Shown in pieces: positions 54,164-63,378 of a stretch of DNA of 64,000 nucleotides (position 1 is the stretch's first letter; every line of letters begins with the position of its first letter). The notes beneath the pieces were generated by a model that worked only from the letters and a program-made list of their open reading frames with translations, made no database searches and was not told the DNA's origin. This stretch comes from JAXDMK01 sp963765955 (lineage in GTDB: Bacteria > Actinomycetota > Acidimicrobiia > Acidimicrobiales > AC-14), in the NCBI GenBank assembly GCA_963765955.1, contig CAVXYA010000004.1, positions 62,001 to 126,000 on the forward strand, read 5' to 3'. Position numbers and translations under genes: made by a program.

Positions 54164-56347
54164 GTGCCGGACCCCGCCGAATCCGCCACTCCTGACGTCA
54201 GCGGGGGTGTGGCCGAGCCCACCACGGGGGTCGTGCGGGAGTTCCCCCGGCCCACGCCCGATTCCCCGTACCTCAACCGCGAGCTGAGCTGGCTGGAGTT
54301 CAACCACCGGGTGCTGGCACTGGCCGACGACGAGGACACGCCGGTGCTCGAGCGGGGCAAGTTCCTGGCCATCTTCGCCAGCAACCTGGACGAGTTCTTC
54401 CAGGTGCGGGTGGCCATCCTCAAGGAGCAGCAGGAGGCCCGGGTGGGGGGCGCGTCGCCCGACGGGCTGACGCCGACGGAGCAGCTGCGGGCCATCCGGG
54501 TGGCGGTGCTCGACTTGGTCGACCAGCAGTCGACGATCTTCTCCGAGGGGGTGGTGCCGGCCCTGGCCGCGGCCGGGGTCCACCTGTGCGGTTGGGCCGA
54601 CATCGACGACGACGACCGGAACTACCTGGGAAAGCTCTTCGACCAGCGCATCTTCCCGGTGCTGACCCCGCTCGCGGTCGACCCCGGCCACCCCTTCCCC
54701 CACATCTCGAGCCTGTCGCTCAACCTGGCCGTGCTGGTGCGCAACGCCCGGTCGGGTGATCGCCGTTTCGCCCGGGTCAAGGTCCCGCCCCTGCTGCCTC
54801 GCTTCCTCCCCCTGCCCGACGGCGAGCGCTTCGTGCCCCTCGAGCAGATCATCGCCGCCCGCCTGGGCGAGCTGTTCCCGGGCATGGAGGTCGAGTCCAA
54901 CTGCGCCTTCCGGGTCACCCGCGACGCCGACCTCGACCTGGAGGAGGGTGAGACCGACGACCTGCTGGCCGCCATCGACCTCAACCTTCGGCGGCGACGG
55001 TTCGGCGAGGCCGTGCGCCTGGAGATCGACCGGAACATGCCGGCCGAGGTGCGAGCGCTGCTCGTCCACGAGCTCGAGATCGAGGAGGACGACGTCTACG
55101 AGATCGACGGTCCCCTCGACCTCGGAGGCCTCTGGGCCCTCCACGAGCTCGACCGTCCCGACCTCAAGGACGAGCCGTGGATGCCCGTGACCCCCCCGGC
55201 CCTGGCCGGCATCGAAGATTCCCCGGGCGACGTCTTCACGGTGTTGCGCAAGAAGGACGTGCTCGTCCACCACCCTTACGAGTCGTTCACCGCATCGGTG
55301 GAGACGTTCATCCGCCAGGCGGCGGCCGACCCCAACGTCCTCGCCATCAAGCAGACCCTCTACCGCACGTCGGGCGACAGTGCCATCGTCCAGGCCCTCA
55401 TCGACGCCGCCGAGGCGGGCAAGCAGGTGGTGGTGCTGGTCGAGCTGAAGGCTCGCTTCGACGAGAAGGCCAACATCGCCTGGGCCCGGGCCCTGGAGAA
55501 CGCGGGCGTGCATGTCGTGTACGGCCTGGTCGGGCTCAAGACCCACACCAAGACCGCCCTCGTGGTGCGGAGCGAGGCCGACGGGCTGCGCCGGTACTGC
55601 CATGTGGGGACGGGCAACTACAACGCCAGCACCGCCCGCCTCTACGAGGACATCGGGCTGCTCACCTGCGACGAGGAACTGACCGCCGACCTCAGCCGGC
55701 TGTTCAACTTCCTCACCGGCTACAGCCGCCACGTGCAGTACAAGCGCCTGCTGGTAGCCAACACCTCCTTGCGAGTCCGCCTGGCCGAGCTGATCCGCAA
55801 CGAGAAGTCGGCTCCCGACGGATCGGGGCGGATCGTCATGAAGATGAACAGCCTCGTCGACTGGGACCTCATCTCCGCCCTCTACGAGGCCTCGTCGGCG
55901 GGCGTGCGCATCGACCTCATCGTCCGCGGCATCTGCTGCCTCCGTCCCGGCGTGCCCGGCCTCTCGGAGAACATCCGGGTGCGGTCGATCGTCGGTCGCT
56001 ACCTGGAGCACTCGAGGATCTTCGCCTTCGGCGACCGGGCCGAGCGCCACTACTACATCGGTTCGGCCGACCTCATGCCTCGCAATCTCGACCGGCGGGT
56101 GGAGGCGGTCACCCCGGTCGTCGATCCCAAGCTCACCGCCCGCCTCCAGGAGGTCCTCGACGTCAACCTGGCCGACGACGTCCTCGCCTGGACGCTCGAC
56201 GGTAACGGGACGTGGCGGCGGGTGACGCCACGGGGCCGATGCAACACGCACGACCGCCTCCAGGAGCTGGCCGTCGCCCGGGCCCGTCGCGACCCCGACC
56301 GCAAGGCGCCCGTGTCAGGCGGTCCGGGCGCCGGCTTCCGGCAATGA
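54164..56347 (+). CDS. ppk: Polyphosphate kinase 1
   Basis: A 727-residue PPK1 that polymerises the ATP gamma-phosphate into polyphosphate. N-terminal YLNRELSWLEFNHRVLALAD; HPFPHISSLSLNLAV; the head domain PYESFTASVETFIRQAAADP; phospho-accepting His near 480 in CHVGTGNYNASTARLYEDIG; and the second conserved His in GRYLEHSRIFAFG. All four PPK1 domains are present at normal length. GTG start. The stop overlaps the CYTH-CHAD gene (ATGA). Confidence 0.95.
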   Translation: MPDPAESATPDVSGGVAEPTTGVVREFPRPTPDSPYLNRELSWLEFNHRVLALADDEDTPVLERGKFLAIFASNLDEFFQVRVAILKEQQEARVGGASPDGLTPTEQLRAIRVAVLDLVDQQSTIFSEGVVPALAAAGVHLCGWADIDDDDRNYLGKLFDQRIFPVLTPLAVDPGHPFPHISSLSLNLAVLVRNARSGDRRFARVKVPPLLPRFLPLPDGERFVPLEQIIAARLGELFPGMEVESNCAFRVTRDADLDLEEGETDDLLAAIDLNLRRRRFGEAVRLEIDRNMPAEVRALLVHELEIEEDDVYEIDGPLDLGGLWALHELDRPDLKDEPWMPVTPPALAGIEDSPGDVFTVLRKKDVLVHHPYESFTASVETFIRQAAADPNVLAIKQTLYRTSGDSAIVQALIDAAEAGKQVVVLVELKARFDEKANIAWARALENAGVHVVYGLVGLKTHTKTALVVRSEADGLRRYCHVGTGNYNASTARLYEDIGLLTCDEELTADLSRLFNFLTGYSRHVQYKRLLVANTSLRVRLAELIRNEKSAPDGSGRIVMKMNSLVDWDLISALYEASSAGVRIDLIVRGICCLRPGVPGLSENIRVRSIVGRYLEHSRIFAFGDRAERHYYIGSADLMPRNLDRRVEAVTPVVDPKLTARLQEVLDVNLADDVLAWTLDGNGTWRRVTPRGRCNTHDRLQELAVARARRDPDRKAPVSGGPGAGFRQ

Positions 56348-57846
56348 AGGCAACCCGGGAGCGGGAAGCGAAGTTGGGGGCGTGGGCCGGCTTCGCCCTG
56401 CCCGACCTCACCGGCGTGCTGGACGGGGTCACCGTCCGGCCCCTGCCCGAGCGCCGCCTCGACGCCGTCTACTACGACACGCCCGATCTGCGGCTGGCCC
56501 GGTGGGGTGCCAGCCTGCGCTACCGCGCCGGCGACGGCACCGGTTGGACGGTCAAGCTGGCCGACGGCGACGACGGCCCCGCCCTCGTGCGCCGGGAGCT
56601 CACCTTCCAGGGCAAGCCGTCGTCGACCGTGCCGGCCGAGGTGGCCAGCCTGGTCCGGGCCTACGCCCGCACCGCGCCCCTCGTGCCCGCTGCCCGCCTG
56701 CGCACCCGCCGCCGGGGGGTGGAGCTGCTCGACGCCGAGGGCCTGCGCCTGGCCGAGGTCGTCGACGACGAGGTGTCGGTCTACGAGGGGCGCCGGCTGG
56801 CCAGCCGCTTCCGGGAGCTGGAGGTCGAGCTGGAGGCGGGGGCCAGCACATCTCTGCTCCGGGCCGTCGTCGCCGCCCTGCACCAGGCGGGGGCGGGGCC
56901 GGTGGAGCCCGTCCCCAAGGTGGTGCGGGCGCTGGGGGCCAGGGCGAGCGAGCGAGCCGAGCTGGTGGAGGAGAAGCCGGAGGACGACGCCACGGCCGGC
57001 GACGTGGTGCGGGCCGCCATCGCCGCGTCCGTCATCCGCATCCTCCGCCACGACGCCGGCGTGCGCATCGGCGACGACCCCGAGGACGTCCACCAGGCCC
57101 GGGTCGGCGCCCGCCGCCTGCGCTCCGACCTGCAGACGTTCGAGTCGCTGCTCGACCCGGACTGGCTTACGGAGCTGGTCGGCGAGCTGAAGTGGCTGGG
57201 CTCCGCGCTGGGCGCGGTCCGGGACGCCGACGTGCTCCTCGACCGGCTCCGGCGCCAGGCCGAGTCCCTGCCCCCGGCCGACGTCCCGGGTGCGGCCAGC
57301 CTCATCCGCCGGTTGGTGCAACAGCGGGAGGTGGCCCGGGCCGGCCTGCTGGAGGCCATGGCCGGCCCCCGCTACGTCGAGCTCCTCGACCGGCTGGTGC
57401 TGGCGGCCCAGAACCCGGTGCTGCTCCCGGAGGCCGACGGCAAGGCGGCCGAGGTCCTGCCCGCCCTCGTCCTGCGACCCTGGAAGAAGCTGGCCAAGGC
57501 GGTGAAGGAGCTCGACGACCCGCCGCCCGACGAGCAGCTGCATGCGGTGCGCATCCGGGCCAAGCGCTGCCGCTACGCGGTGGAGGCGGTGGTGCCGGTC
57601 GTGGGCAAGGAGGCCAAGCGCATGGGTTCCGCGGTCGCCGGGCTGCAGGGCGTGCTGGGCGACCACCAGGACGCGGTGGTGGCCGAGGGCTGGCTGCGGG
57701 AGGCGGCCCGCAGCGCGGGCGTGTCCAAGCTGGTGGCGGGCGAGCTCATCGGCCTCCAGCGGGTGGAGGCCGAAGAGTGCCGGCAGGCGTGGTGGGCGGC
57801 CTGGCGGGAGGCGAGGGATCCGAAGCTGCGCAAGTGGCTCCCGTAG
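56344..57846 (+). CDS. CYTH-CHAD domain protein
   Basis: 500 residues. The N-terminal CYTH domain (about 3-200) has the EREAKLGAWAGFALP opening (ExExK variant), the YYDTPDLRLARWGASLRYR strand and alternating acidic/basic tunnel residues; CYTH proteins hydrolyse triphosphate or bind phosphate polymers. The C-terminal CHAD domain (about 225-495) has the conserved histidine helices DPEDVHQARVGARRLRSDLQ and LHAVRIRAKRCRYAVEAV; CHAD domains bind polyphosphate granules. Overlap with ppk supports a polyphosphate role. Confidence 0.9.
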   Translation: MKATREREAKLGAWAGFALPDLTGVLDGVTVRPLPERRLDAVYYDTPDLRLARWGASLRYRAGDGTGWTVKLADGDDGPALVRRELTFQGKPSSTVPAEVASLVRAYARTAPLVPAARLRTRRRGVELLDAEGLRLAEVVDDEVSVYEGRRLASRFRELEVELEAGASTSLLRAVVAALHQAGAGPVEPVPKVVRALGARASERAELVEEKPEDDATAGDVVRAAIAASVIRILRHDAGVRIGDDPEDVHQARVGARRLRSDLQTFESLLDPDWLTELVGELKWLGSALGAVRDADVLLDRLRRQAESLPPADVPGAASLIRRLVQQREVARAGLLEAMAGPRYVELLDRLVLAAQNPVLLPEADGKAAEVLPALVLRPWKKLAKAVKELDDPPPDEQLHAVRIRAKRCRYAVEAVVPVVGKEAKRMGSAVAGLQGVLGDHQDAVVAEGWLREAARSAGVSKLVAGELIGLQRVEAEECRQAWWAAWREARDPKLRKWLP

Positions 57847-58400
57847 GCCAGGGGCAGGCCAAGGGCCAGGGCCGGTGGCCGGGGCTCCTGGACCGCCTCG
57901 GGCTCCGGGGTCGGTCACGACCGACGAAGCCGGGGGTCGTCCGGGCGGGGGGCGGGGTGGTGTGGCGCGCGGGAACCGCTGGCGAGCCCGAGGTGATCGT
58001 CGTCCACCGCCCCAAGTACGACGACTGGAGCCTGCCCAAGGGAAAGCTCCACGCGGGCGAGGACGAGGCCACCGCTGCTCTGCGGGAGGTGGAGGAGGAG
58101 ACCGGCCTGCGCTGCGTGCTGGGGGCGGAGCTGCCCACCAGCTCCTACCACGACCGCTTCGGCCGGCCCAAGACCGTCCGTTACTGGGCCATGACGCCCG
58201 AACCGGGAGAGTCGGCGCCCTTCGTCCCCAACAGGGAGGTCGACGAGGTGCGCTGGCTCGAGCCCGAGGAGGCGGCCGAGCTTCTCAGCTACGACCGCGA
58301 CCGTGAGATCCTGCGGTCGTTGCGGGTAGAGACGGCACGTGATCCGAGAGTTGGCACCGACGATCCGGGACCAGGTCCGGCGACTGCTGCCGGGCGCTGA
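57834..58400 (+). CDS. Nudix hydrolase, MutT1-like N-terminal half
   Basis: 188 residues: RAGGGVVWRAG, VIVVHRPKYDDWSLPKGKLH and a perfect Nudix box (GKLHAG, E, REVEEETGL). The closest architecture I know is mycobacterial MutT1, which hydrolyses 8-oxo-dGTP or diadenosine polyphosphates, has a C-terminal histidine-phosphatase domain and lies beside ppk. Here the phosphatase is a separate overlapping frame. The start is not obvious; GTG at 57834, inside the CHAD gene end, is the nearest upstream of the domain. Confidence 0.82.
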   Translation: MAPVGQGQAKGQGRWPGLLDRLGLRGRSRPTKPGVVRAGGGVVWRAGTAGEPEVIVVHRPKYDDWSLPKGKLHAGEDEATAALREVEEETGLRCVLGAELPTSSYHDRFGRPKTVRYWAMTPEPGESAPFVPNREVDEVRWLEPEEAAELLSYDRDREILRSLRVETARDPRVGTDDPGPGPATAAGR

Positions 58401-58893
58401 GGCGGGCCCGACGACGCTGCTCGTCGTCCGTCACGGCCACGCCGGCGACCGGGAGAAGTGGGAAGGTCCCGACGAGCGGCGGCCGCTGAGCAAGAAGGGG
58501 CGGCGGCAGGCAGCGGGGCTGGTGGACATGCTGGACGGGTTCGAGGTGAGCCGCCTCCTCTCCAGCCGGTACGTCCGGTGCCTGGAGACGGTCGTGCCCC
58601 TGGCCTGCGCCCGACGGCTGGGAATCGAGGTCGATCCGGCCCTCGTCGAGGGCTCGACGGTCGCCGAGCTGGCGGGCCTGGTGGCCGAGCTGGCCGGCAC
58701 CACCACCGTCCTGTGCACCCACGGCGACGTCGTCTGGAACATGCTGGTCGAGCTGGCCCACCACCCCGACGGCCGGTCGGACGGGGGAGAGGACGACCTG
58801 GCCATGGCCAAGGGCTCGACGTGGGTCGTGGAAGGCGACGGCAACCGGCTGGCGGCCGCCCGCTACCTGCCGCCGCCGACGAGCACCACCTGA
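58339..58893 (+). CDS. SixA-like histidine phosphatase (MutT1 C-terminal half)
   Basis: 184 residues of the histidine phosphatase superfamily: TTLLVVRHGHAGDREKWEGP with the RHG nucleophile, RRPLSKKGRRQAAGL, SSRYVRCLETVVPLA and CTHGDVVWNML with the second His. Ends AMAKGSTWVVEGDGNRLAAA, as in the C-terminal half of MutT1. It overlaps the Nudix frame by 62 nt in another phase, so the two may be one protein split by an indel or two coupled genes. GTG start. Confidence 0.8.
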   Translation: MIRELAPTIRDQVRRLLPGAEAGPTTLLVVRHGHAGDREKWEGPDERRPLSKKGRRQAAGLVDMLDGFEVSRLLSSRYVRCLETVVPLACARRLGIEVDPALVEGSTVAELAGLVAELAGTTTVLCTHGDVVWNMLVELAHHPDGRSDGGEDDLAMAKGSTWVVEGDGNRLAAARYLPPPTSTT

Positions 58894-59691
58894 CCGCCGG
58901 CGACGGGCTCCCACTCGCCGGCGACGTCCCCTGACGGCGGCCCCGGCCACGATCCCCAACGTGACCAGGACCACGGCCGGGGCGCAGGCGGCCATCACGC
59001 CGGCCCCTGCCTCGACCGTGCCCGACACCGCCCGGCCGGCGACGTAGAGGAGCACCACTTGGACCAAGGTCCCCGCCACCGCGGCCGCCGCCACTCGGCG
59101 GTGGGTCAGGCGGCTGGCCCCGGCCAGCACCAGGACCTTGCCGCTGGGCGAGAGGGCCACCAGGGCCAGGCCGAGCCGGTCCCAGAGGCGGGCCAGGCGG
59201 CGCGGCCGGGCCGGGCGTCGCGCCGTCCCCCCTCGCCGGGGCCGCCGGCGATCGAGGGCGGCCGCGGCCCAGGGGCCGTGCAGCCGTCCGAGCAGGAAAT
59301 GGGACGGGTCGGCGGCGCACAGGCGGAGGAGCGCCACCCCGACGAAGGCGACGAAGGGCACCTGGCCGGCGGCGGCGGCCAGGTAGAGCGTCCGGGGGGC
59401 GAGCGCCACCAGGAGCAGCGGATGGGCGGTCAGCAGGTCGGGGGCAAGCAGGTTGCCGACCACCGACGCCCCCGTGAGCACGACCAGCGGTGCGCCCAGG
59501 ACGGCCGTGGTGCGCACCGGGCGATGACCGACGACTCGAGTGGGGATCGGGGTGTTGAGCGGGGAGCGGGAGACGGGCTGGGGGACGTCCCCCGCCTCCC
59601 CGCCCATCAGGGCAGCCCCGGCCAGCGGCGGCACGAAAGCGGCACGTCCACAGCCTGCACGACCCCGGCGGCCGGAGCGTGACGGGGACAT
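58863..59691 (-). pseudogene. Polytopic membrane protein, frame broken near its end
   Basis: About 275 residues, five to six hydrophobic segments (TAVLGAPLVVLTGASVVGNL, PRTLYLAAAAGQVPFVAFVG, RVAAAAVAGTLVQVVLLYVA, AACAPAVVLVTLGIVAGAAV). DPSHFLLGRLHGPWA recalls DedA-like proteins, but the family is not certain. In frame it would run far into the antisense of SixA. Adding one base to the four-base run at 58928-58931 gives a C-terminus RGDVAGEWEPVAGGQVVLVG and a stop at 58863-58865, which is the natural end. Start ATG at 59691 or 59607. Confidence 0.6.
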
Positions 59692-59755
59692 GGGTGGTCG
59701 GTGAACTGTGGGGGAACGTTCAGCCTACGGGTGCCCACCCGAGCCGGGCGCGGTC

Positions 59756-59788
59756 GTTCACCTGGTGTTCACCGGACGTCTTCGTGAA
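59756..59788 (+). promoter_or_regulatory. PHO box upstream of pstB, with -10 TAGAGT
   Basis: GTTCACCTGGT (59756) and GTTCACCGGAC (59767) are abutting 11-bp repeats, followed by a weaker GTCTTCGTGAA. TAGAGT at 59805-59810 begins 38 bp after the start of the second unit. Further GTTCA copies lie at 59718 and, inverted, near 59701. The clearest PHO box of the window; transcription would start near 59817, leaving a leader of about 75 nt. Confidence 0.78.
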
Positions 59789-59890
59789 CGACACTCCGCC
59801 CTTCTAGAGTTGATGAGCAGGCTTCTAAACCTTGAGGGCGTGCGCCCGGCCGCCGCCGCGATCTCGAAACTGGAAGGCGGTGAGCCCCTG

Positions 59891-60787
59891 ATGTCGACCG
59901 ATCTGAGTCCCGACACACGGGTTCCGGTCAGCGTCTGGCAGGAGCCCGACCGCCCCCCGGCGGACGACGACACGCGCATCGTCGGCGATCCGCACCCGGA
60001 GGTGGCCGCCACCCCCGTCTTCGACCTGGAGGCCCTGAGCGTCTACTACGGCAAGTTCAAGGCCGTCCGCGACGTGAGCCTGCAGGTCCGGTCCAACCAG
60101 ATCACCGCCTTCATCGGGCCGTCGGGCTGCGGCAAGACCACCGTCCTGCGCTGCCTCAACCGGATGAACGACCTCATCCCCAGCGCCCGCATCGAGGGCA
60201 AGATCCGCTACCACGGCCTCGACCTGTACGAGCCGTCGGTGGATCCGGTCGAGGTGAGGCGACGCATCGGCATGGTGTTCCAGAAGCCCAACCCCTTCCC
60301 CAAGTCGATCTACGACAACATCGCCTTCGGGCCCCGAGTGGCCAACATGACGGGCAACCTCGACGACATCGTCGAGCAGTCGCTGCGCAAGGCAGCCCTG
60401 TGGGACGAGGTGAAGAACAGGCTCAAGTCGCCGGCTTACGACATGTCGGGCGGCCAGCAGCAGCGGCTGTGCATCGCCCGGGCCATCGCCACCCAGCCCG
60501 AGGTCATCCTCATGGACGAGCCCTGTTCCGCCCTCGACCCCATCGCCACCACCCGCATCGAGGACCTCATGCAAGACCTGAAGGCCGACTACACGATCGT
60601 GATCGTCACCCACAACATGCAGCAGGCGGCCCGGGTAAGCGACATGACCGCCTTCTTCACAGCCGAGGTGAACAGCGAGTCCGACACCCGCACCGGGGTG
60701 CTGGTCGAGTTCGACACCACCCAGACGATCTTCACCACCCCCAGCAACGAGCGCACCGAGGCCTACATCACCGGGCGGTTCGGCTGA
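59891..60787 (+). CDS. pstB: Phosphate ABC transporter ATPase PstB
   Basis: 298 residues: FDLEALSVYYGKFKAVRDVS, Walker A GPSGCGKTTVL, Q-loop MVFQKPNPFPKSIYDNI, signature MSGGQQQRLCIARAIA, Walker B VILMDEPCSALDP and the H-loop IVIVTHNMQQAARV, all diagnostic of PstB. The frame is open upstream to 59708 but that part crosses the PHO box and promoter, so the ATG at 59891 is preferred; GGAAGGCGG lies ahead. PstA, PstC and PstS are on the opposite strand. Confidence 0.95.
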   Translation: MSTDLSPDTRVPVSVWQEPDRPPADDDTRIVGDPHPEVAATPVFDLEALSVYYGKFKAVRDVSLQVRSNQITAFIGPSGCGKTTVLRCLNRMNDLIPSARIEGKIRYHGLDLYEPSVDPVEVRRRIGMVFQKPNPFPKSIYDNIAFGPRVANMTGNLDDIVEQSLRKAALWDEVKNRLKSPAYDMSGGQQQRLCIARAIATQPEVILMDEPCSALDPIATTRIEDLMQDLKADYTIVIVTHNMQQAARVSDMTAFFTAEVNSESDTRTGVLVEFDTTQTIFTTPSNERTEAYITGRFG

Positions 60788-60818
60788 TGCCTGAGACCCA
60801 AACCCATGCCTGAGACCC
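60787..60818 (+). repeat. 19-bp duplication of the phoU start region
   Basis: ATGCCTGAGACCC occurs at 60787 and again at 60806. The first ATG overlaps the pstB stop (TGATG) but reads only MPETQTHA before a stop; the second opens phoU. A 19-bp tandem duplication moved the working start downstream. Confidence 0.8.
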
Positions 60819-61507
60819 GCAAGATCTTCCACGAGGAGCTGGCCGAGCTCGAGACCGACGTGGTCCGGCTCTCGGCCATGGCCTCCGAGGCCATCCAGGG
60901 CGGCACCGGGTCGCTGCTCGAGTTCGACCTCACCGCGGCCGAGGGCGTCATCAACGACGACGCCTTCATGGACGCCCTGGCCTACGACATGGAGGAGCGG
61001 GTCTACCTCCTCCTGGCCCGCCAGCAGCCGATGGCGGGCGACCTGCGCACCCTGGTCACCATCGTGCGGGTGGTCCACGAGCTGGAGCGCATCGGCGACC
61101 TGATGACCAACGTGGCCAAGGCCACCCGCCGGCTCTACCCCCGCCAGCTCGACCCGCGCCTGCGGGGTCTCATCGACCGCATGCGGGAGCAGGCCACGTC
61201 CCAGCTCCACGTCGCCACCGACGCCTTCGCCGACCGCGACCTGATCCGGGCCAAGGCCCTGGCCGACATGGACGACGTGATGGACGACCTGCAGAAGGAG
61301 CTGTTCCGCACCATCTTCAGCTTCCCGGCCCGGGACGAGGCGGCGGTGCAGCTGGCGGTGCAGGTCGCTCTCGTGGGCCGGTACTTCGAGCGCATTGCCG
61401 ACCACGCGGTCAACGTGGCCGAGCGGGTGTCCTACATGGTGACCGGGGCGCTCCACCCCCACGCTCATCCTCCGGCCGACGAGGTGCTTTCGGGCGACCG
61501 CTCCTAG
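60806..61507 (+). CDS. phoU: Phosphate signalling protein PhoU
   Basis: A 233-residue all-helical protein with two PhoU repeats: RKIFHEELAELETDVVRLSA, LLARQQPMAGDLRTLVTIVR with metal-type ELERIGDLMTNVAK, and the second ERIADHAVNVAERV. It links Pst transport to the SenX3-type kinase. Ends 22 nt before the convergent pstA. Confidence 0.94.
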   Translation: MPETRKIFHEELAELETDVVRLSAMASEAIQGGTGSLLEFDLTAAEGVINDDAFMDALAYDMEERVYLLLARQQPMAGDLRTLVTIVRVVHELERIGDLMTNVAKATRRLYPRQLDPRLRGLIDRMREQATSQLHVATDAFADRDLIRAKALADMDDVMDDLQKELFRTIFSFPARDEAAVQLAVQVALVGRYFERIADHAVNVAERVSYMVTGALHPHAHPPADEVLSGDRS

Positions 61508-61529
61508 CTCGCCCGATTCGCCCGACCAC

Positions 61530-62417
61530 TCACCAGCGGCGGCGGTAGTGGTTGCGGAGCCAGATGGCGAGGCTGTTCATGGCCAGCAGGATCACGAGGA
61601 GCACCACGATGGCGGCCGCGGCCACGACCCGGAACTCCTCCTGGGGCCGCGAGATCCAGTTGAAGATCTGGATGGGCAGCACGGTGAAGGCGCTGCCGAG
61701 CCCGTCGGGGTTGAAGGTGATGAAGGTGAGGGCGCCCAGGAGCAGGAGCGGCGCGGCCTCGCCGATGGCCCGGGACAGGGCGAGGATGGTGCCGGTGGCG
61801 ATGCCGGGGATGGCCGCCGGAAGGACCTGGCGGCGGGTGGTCTGCCACTGGGTGGCCCCCAGCGCCAGCGACGCCTCCCGTATGGCCTGGGGGACGGAGC
61901 GGAGGGCTTCGCGTGAGGCGATGATGACGACGGGCAGCACCAGCAACGACAGGGTGAGCCCGCCGGCGAGGACGGTCTGGCCGAGGCTGGCCGGCCCCCG
62001 GACCAGGAACGCCAGGCCCAGGATGCCGTAGACGATGGAGGGCACCGCGGCCAGGTTCTGGATGTTGATCTCGATCAGGCGGTTGAACCATTTCGTCTCG
62101 TCGGCGTACTCCTCGAGGTAGACGGCCGCCCCCAGCCCGATGGGGACGCACGTGCAGGCCACCACCCCCATCACCCAGATGGTGCCGAAGATGGCCGACT
62201 GGGCCCCCGCCCTCGCCGGTCGCCCCGACGGGAAGTGGCTGAGGAGGTCGCCGTTCAGCCGGGGCCAGCCCTTGACGACGACCTGGACGATCAGCGTCAC
62301 CAGCGTGACCACGGCCAGGGCCAGGGCGGCCAGCATGAGGGCCCGGAAGCCCTTGTCGGCCAGGCGGCTGCGCAGAGCACGGGCCTGGCGCAGCTCGGTG
62401 GGCACGGGGCGCATCAT
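61530..62417 (-). CDS. pstA: Phosphate ABC transporter permease PstA
   Basis: A 295-residue permease with six helices and the EAA loop SREALRSVPQAIREASLALG-AT. IPIGLGAAVYLEEYA-like and NIQNLAAVPSIVYGILGLAF are typical of PstA. It lies 13 nt after pstC and is the last gene of the minus-strand operon, convergent with phoU. Confidence 0.94.
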   Translation of the reverse strand: MMRPVPTELRQARALRSRLADKGFRALMLAALALAVVTLVTLIVQVVVKGWPRLNGDLLSHFPSGRPARAGAQSAIFGTIWVMGVVACTCVPIGLGAAVYLEEYADETKWFNRLIEINIQNLAAVPSIVYGILGLAFLVRGPASLGQTVLAGGLTLSLLVLPVVIIASREALRSVPQAIREASLALGATQWQTTRRQVLPAAIPGIATGTILALSRAIGEAAPLLLLGALTFITFNPDGLGSAFTVLPIQIFNWISRPQEEFRVVAAAAIVVLLVILLAMNSLAIWLRNHYRRRW

Positions 62418-62430
62418 CAGCCAGAAACCA

Positions 62431-63378
62431 TCAGTAGGCCTGGCGGTAGCGGCGGACGAGGCGGATGCTGACGATGTTCATGAGGAAGGTTGCGACGAAC
62501 AGCACCGTCCCCACCGCGAAGATCGTCTTGTAGCCCGTGCTCCCCGTGGGCTGGTCGCCGATGGCGGCGGAGGCGATGAAGGCGGTCATCGTCTGCATGG
62601 CCTCGCCCGGGTCGAAGCTCAGGTTGGGCGTGCCGCCGGCGGCGACGAGCACGATCATGGTCTCGCCCACGGCCCGGGACACCCCCAGGACGATGGCCGC
62701 GACCACACCCGACAGGGCCGCCGGCAGCACCACCCGCAGGGACGTGACCAGCCGGGTGCTGCCCAGGGCGAAGGCGCCCTCCCGCAGGCTCTGGGGTACG
62801 GCGGAGAGGGCGTCCTCCGACAGCGAGGCCACCGTGGGCACGATCATGATGCCCATCACCAGGCCGGCCGATGCCGCGTTGAAGATCCCGGGGGGGTCGC
62901 CGAAGAACCACAGGTCCTGCAACAGCGGGGTGACGAACGTGAGGGCGAAGAACCCGTAGACCACCGTCGGGATGCCGGCCAGCAGCTCGAGGGCCGGCTT
63001 GAGGGTCGAGCGGACCCGGGGCCGGGCGTACTCGCTGAGGTAGATGGCGGTGAGCAAGCCCACGGGGATGGCCACCGCCAGGGCCAGGGCGGTGATGAGG
63101 AGCGTGGCCGTGACCAGCGGGAGGACGCCAAACTTCGGGTCGGCGAACAGCGGCGCCCACACCTGGGTGGTGAAGAACTCCACGATGCTGACGTCGCGGA
63201 AGAACTCGACGGTGGGGATCAGGAGGGCGATCACGATCCCGACGGTGGTGGCGACCGACAAGAGCGCGCACAGCCGGAGGATGGCCCGGATGACCATCTC
63301 GCCGTACCGACGCCGCGAGGGCGCCACCCCCAGCGTCCTGGCGGTGACGCCGCCGAGCGTGGTGTCGGTGAGGCTCAC
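62431..63378 (-). CDS. pstC: Phosphate ABC transporter permease PstC
   Basis: A 315-residue permease with six core helices: VEFFTTQVWAPLFADPKFGV, IPVGLLTAIYLSEYARPRVR, LELLAGIPTVVYGFFALTFV and the EAA loop EDALSAVPQSLREGAFALGS. The start overlaps the pstS stop by 4 nt. Confidence 0.94.
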   Translation of the reverse strand: MSLTDTTLGGVTARTLGVAPSRRRYGEMVIRAILRLCALLSVATTVGIVIALLIPTVEFFRDVSIVEFFTTQVWAPLFADPKFGVLPLVTATLLITALALAVAIPVGLLTAIYLSEYARPRVRSTLKPALELLAGIPTVVYGFFALTFVTPLLQDLWFFGDPPGIFNAASAGLVMGIMIVPTVASLSEDALSAVPQSLREGAFALGSTRLVTSLRVVLPAALSGVVAAIVLGVSRAVGETMIVLVAAGGTPNLSFDPGEAMQTMTAFIASAAIGDQPTGSTGYKTIFAVGTVLFVATFLMNIVSIRLVRRYRQAY

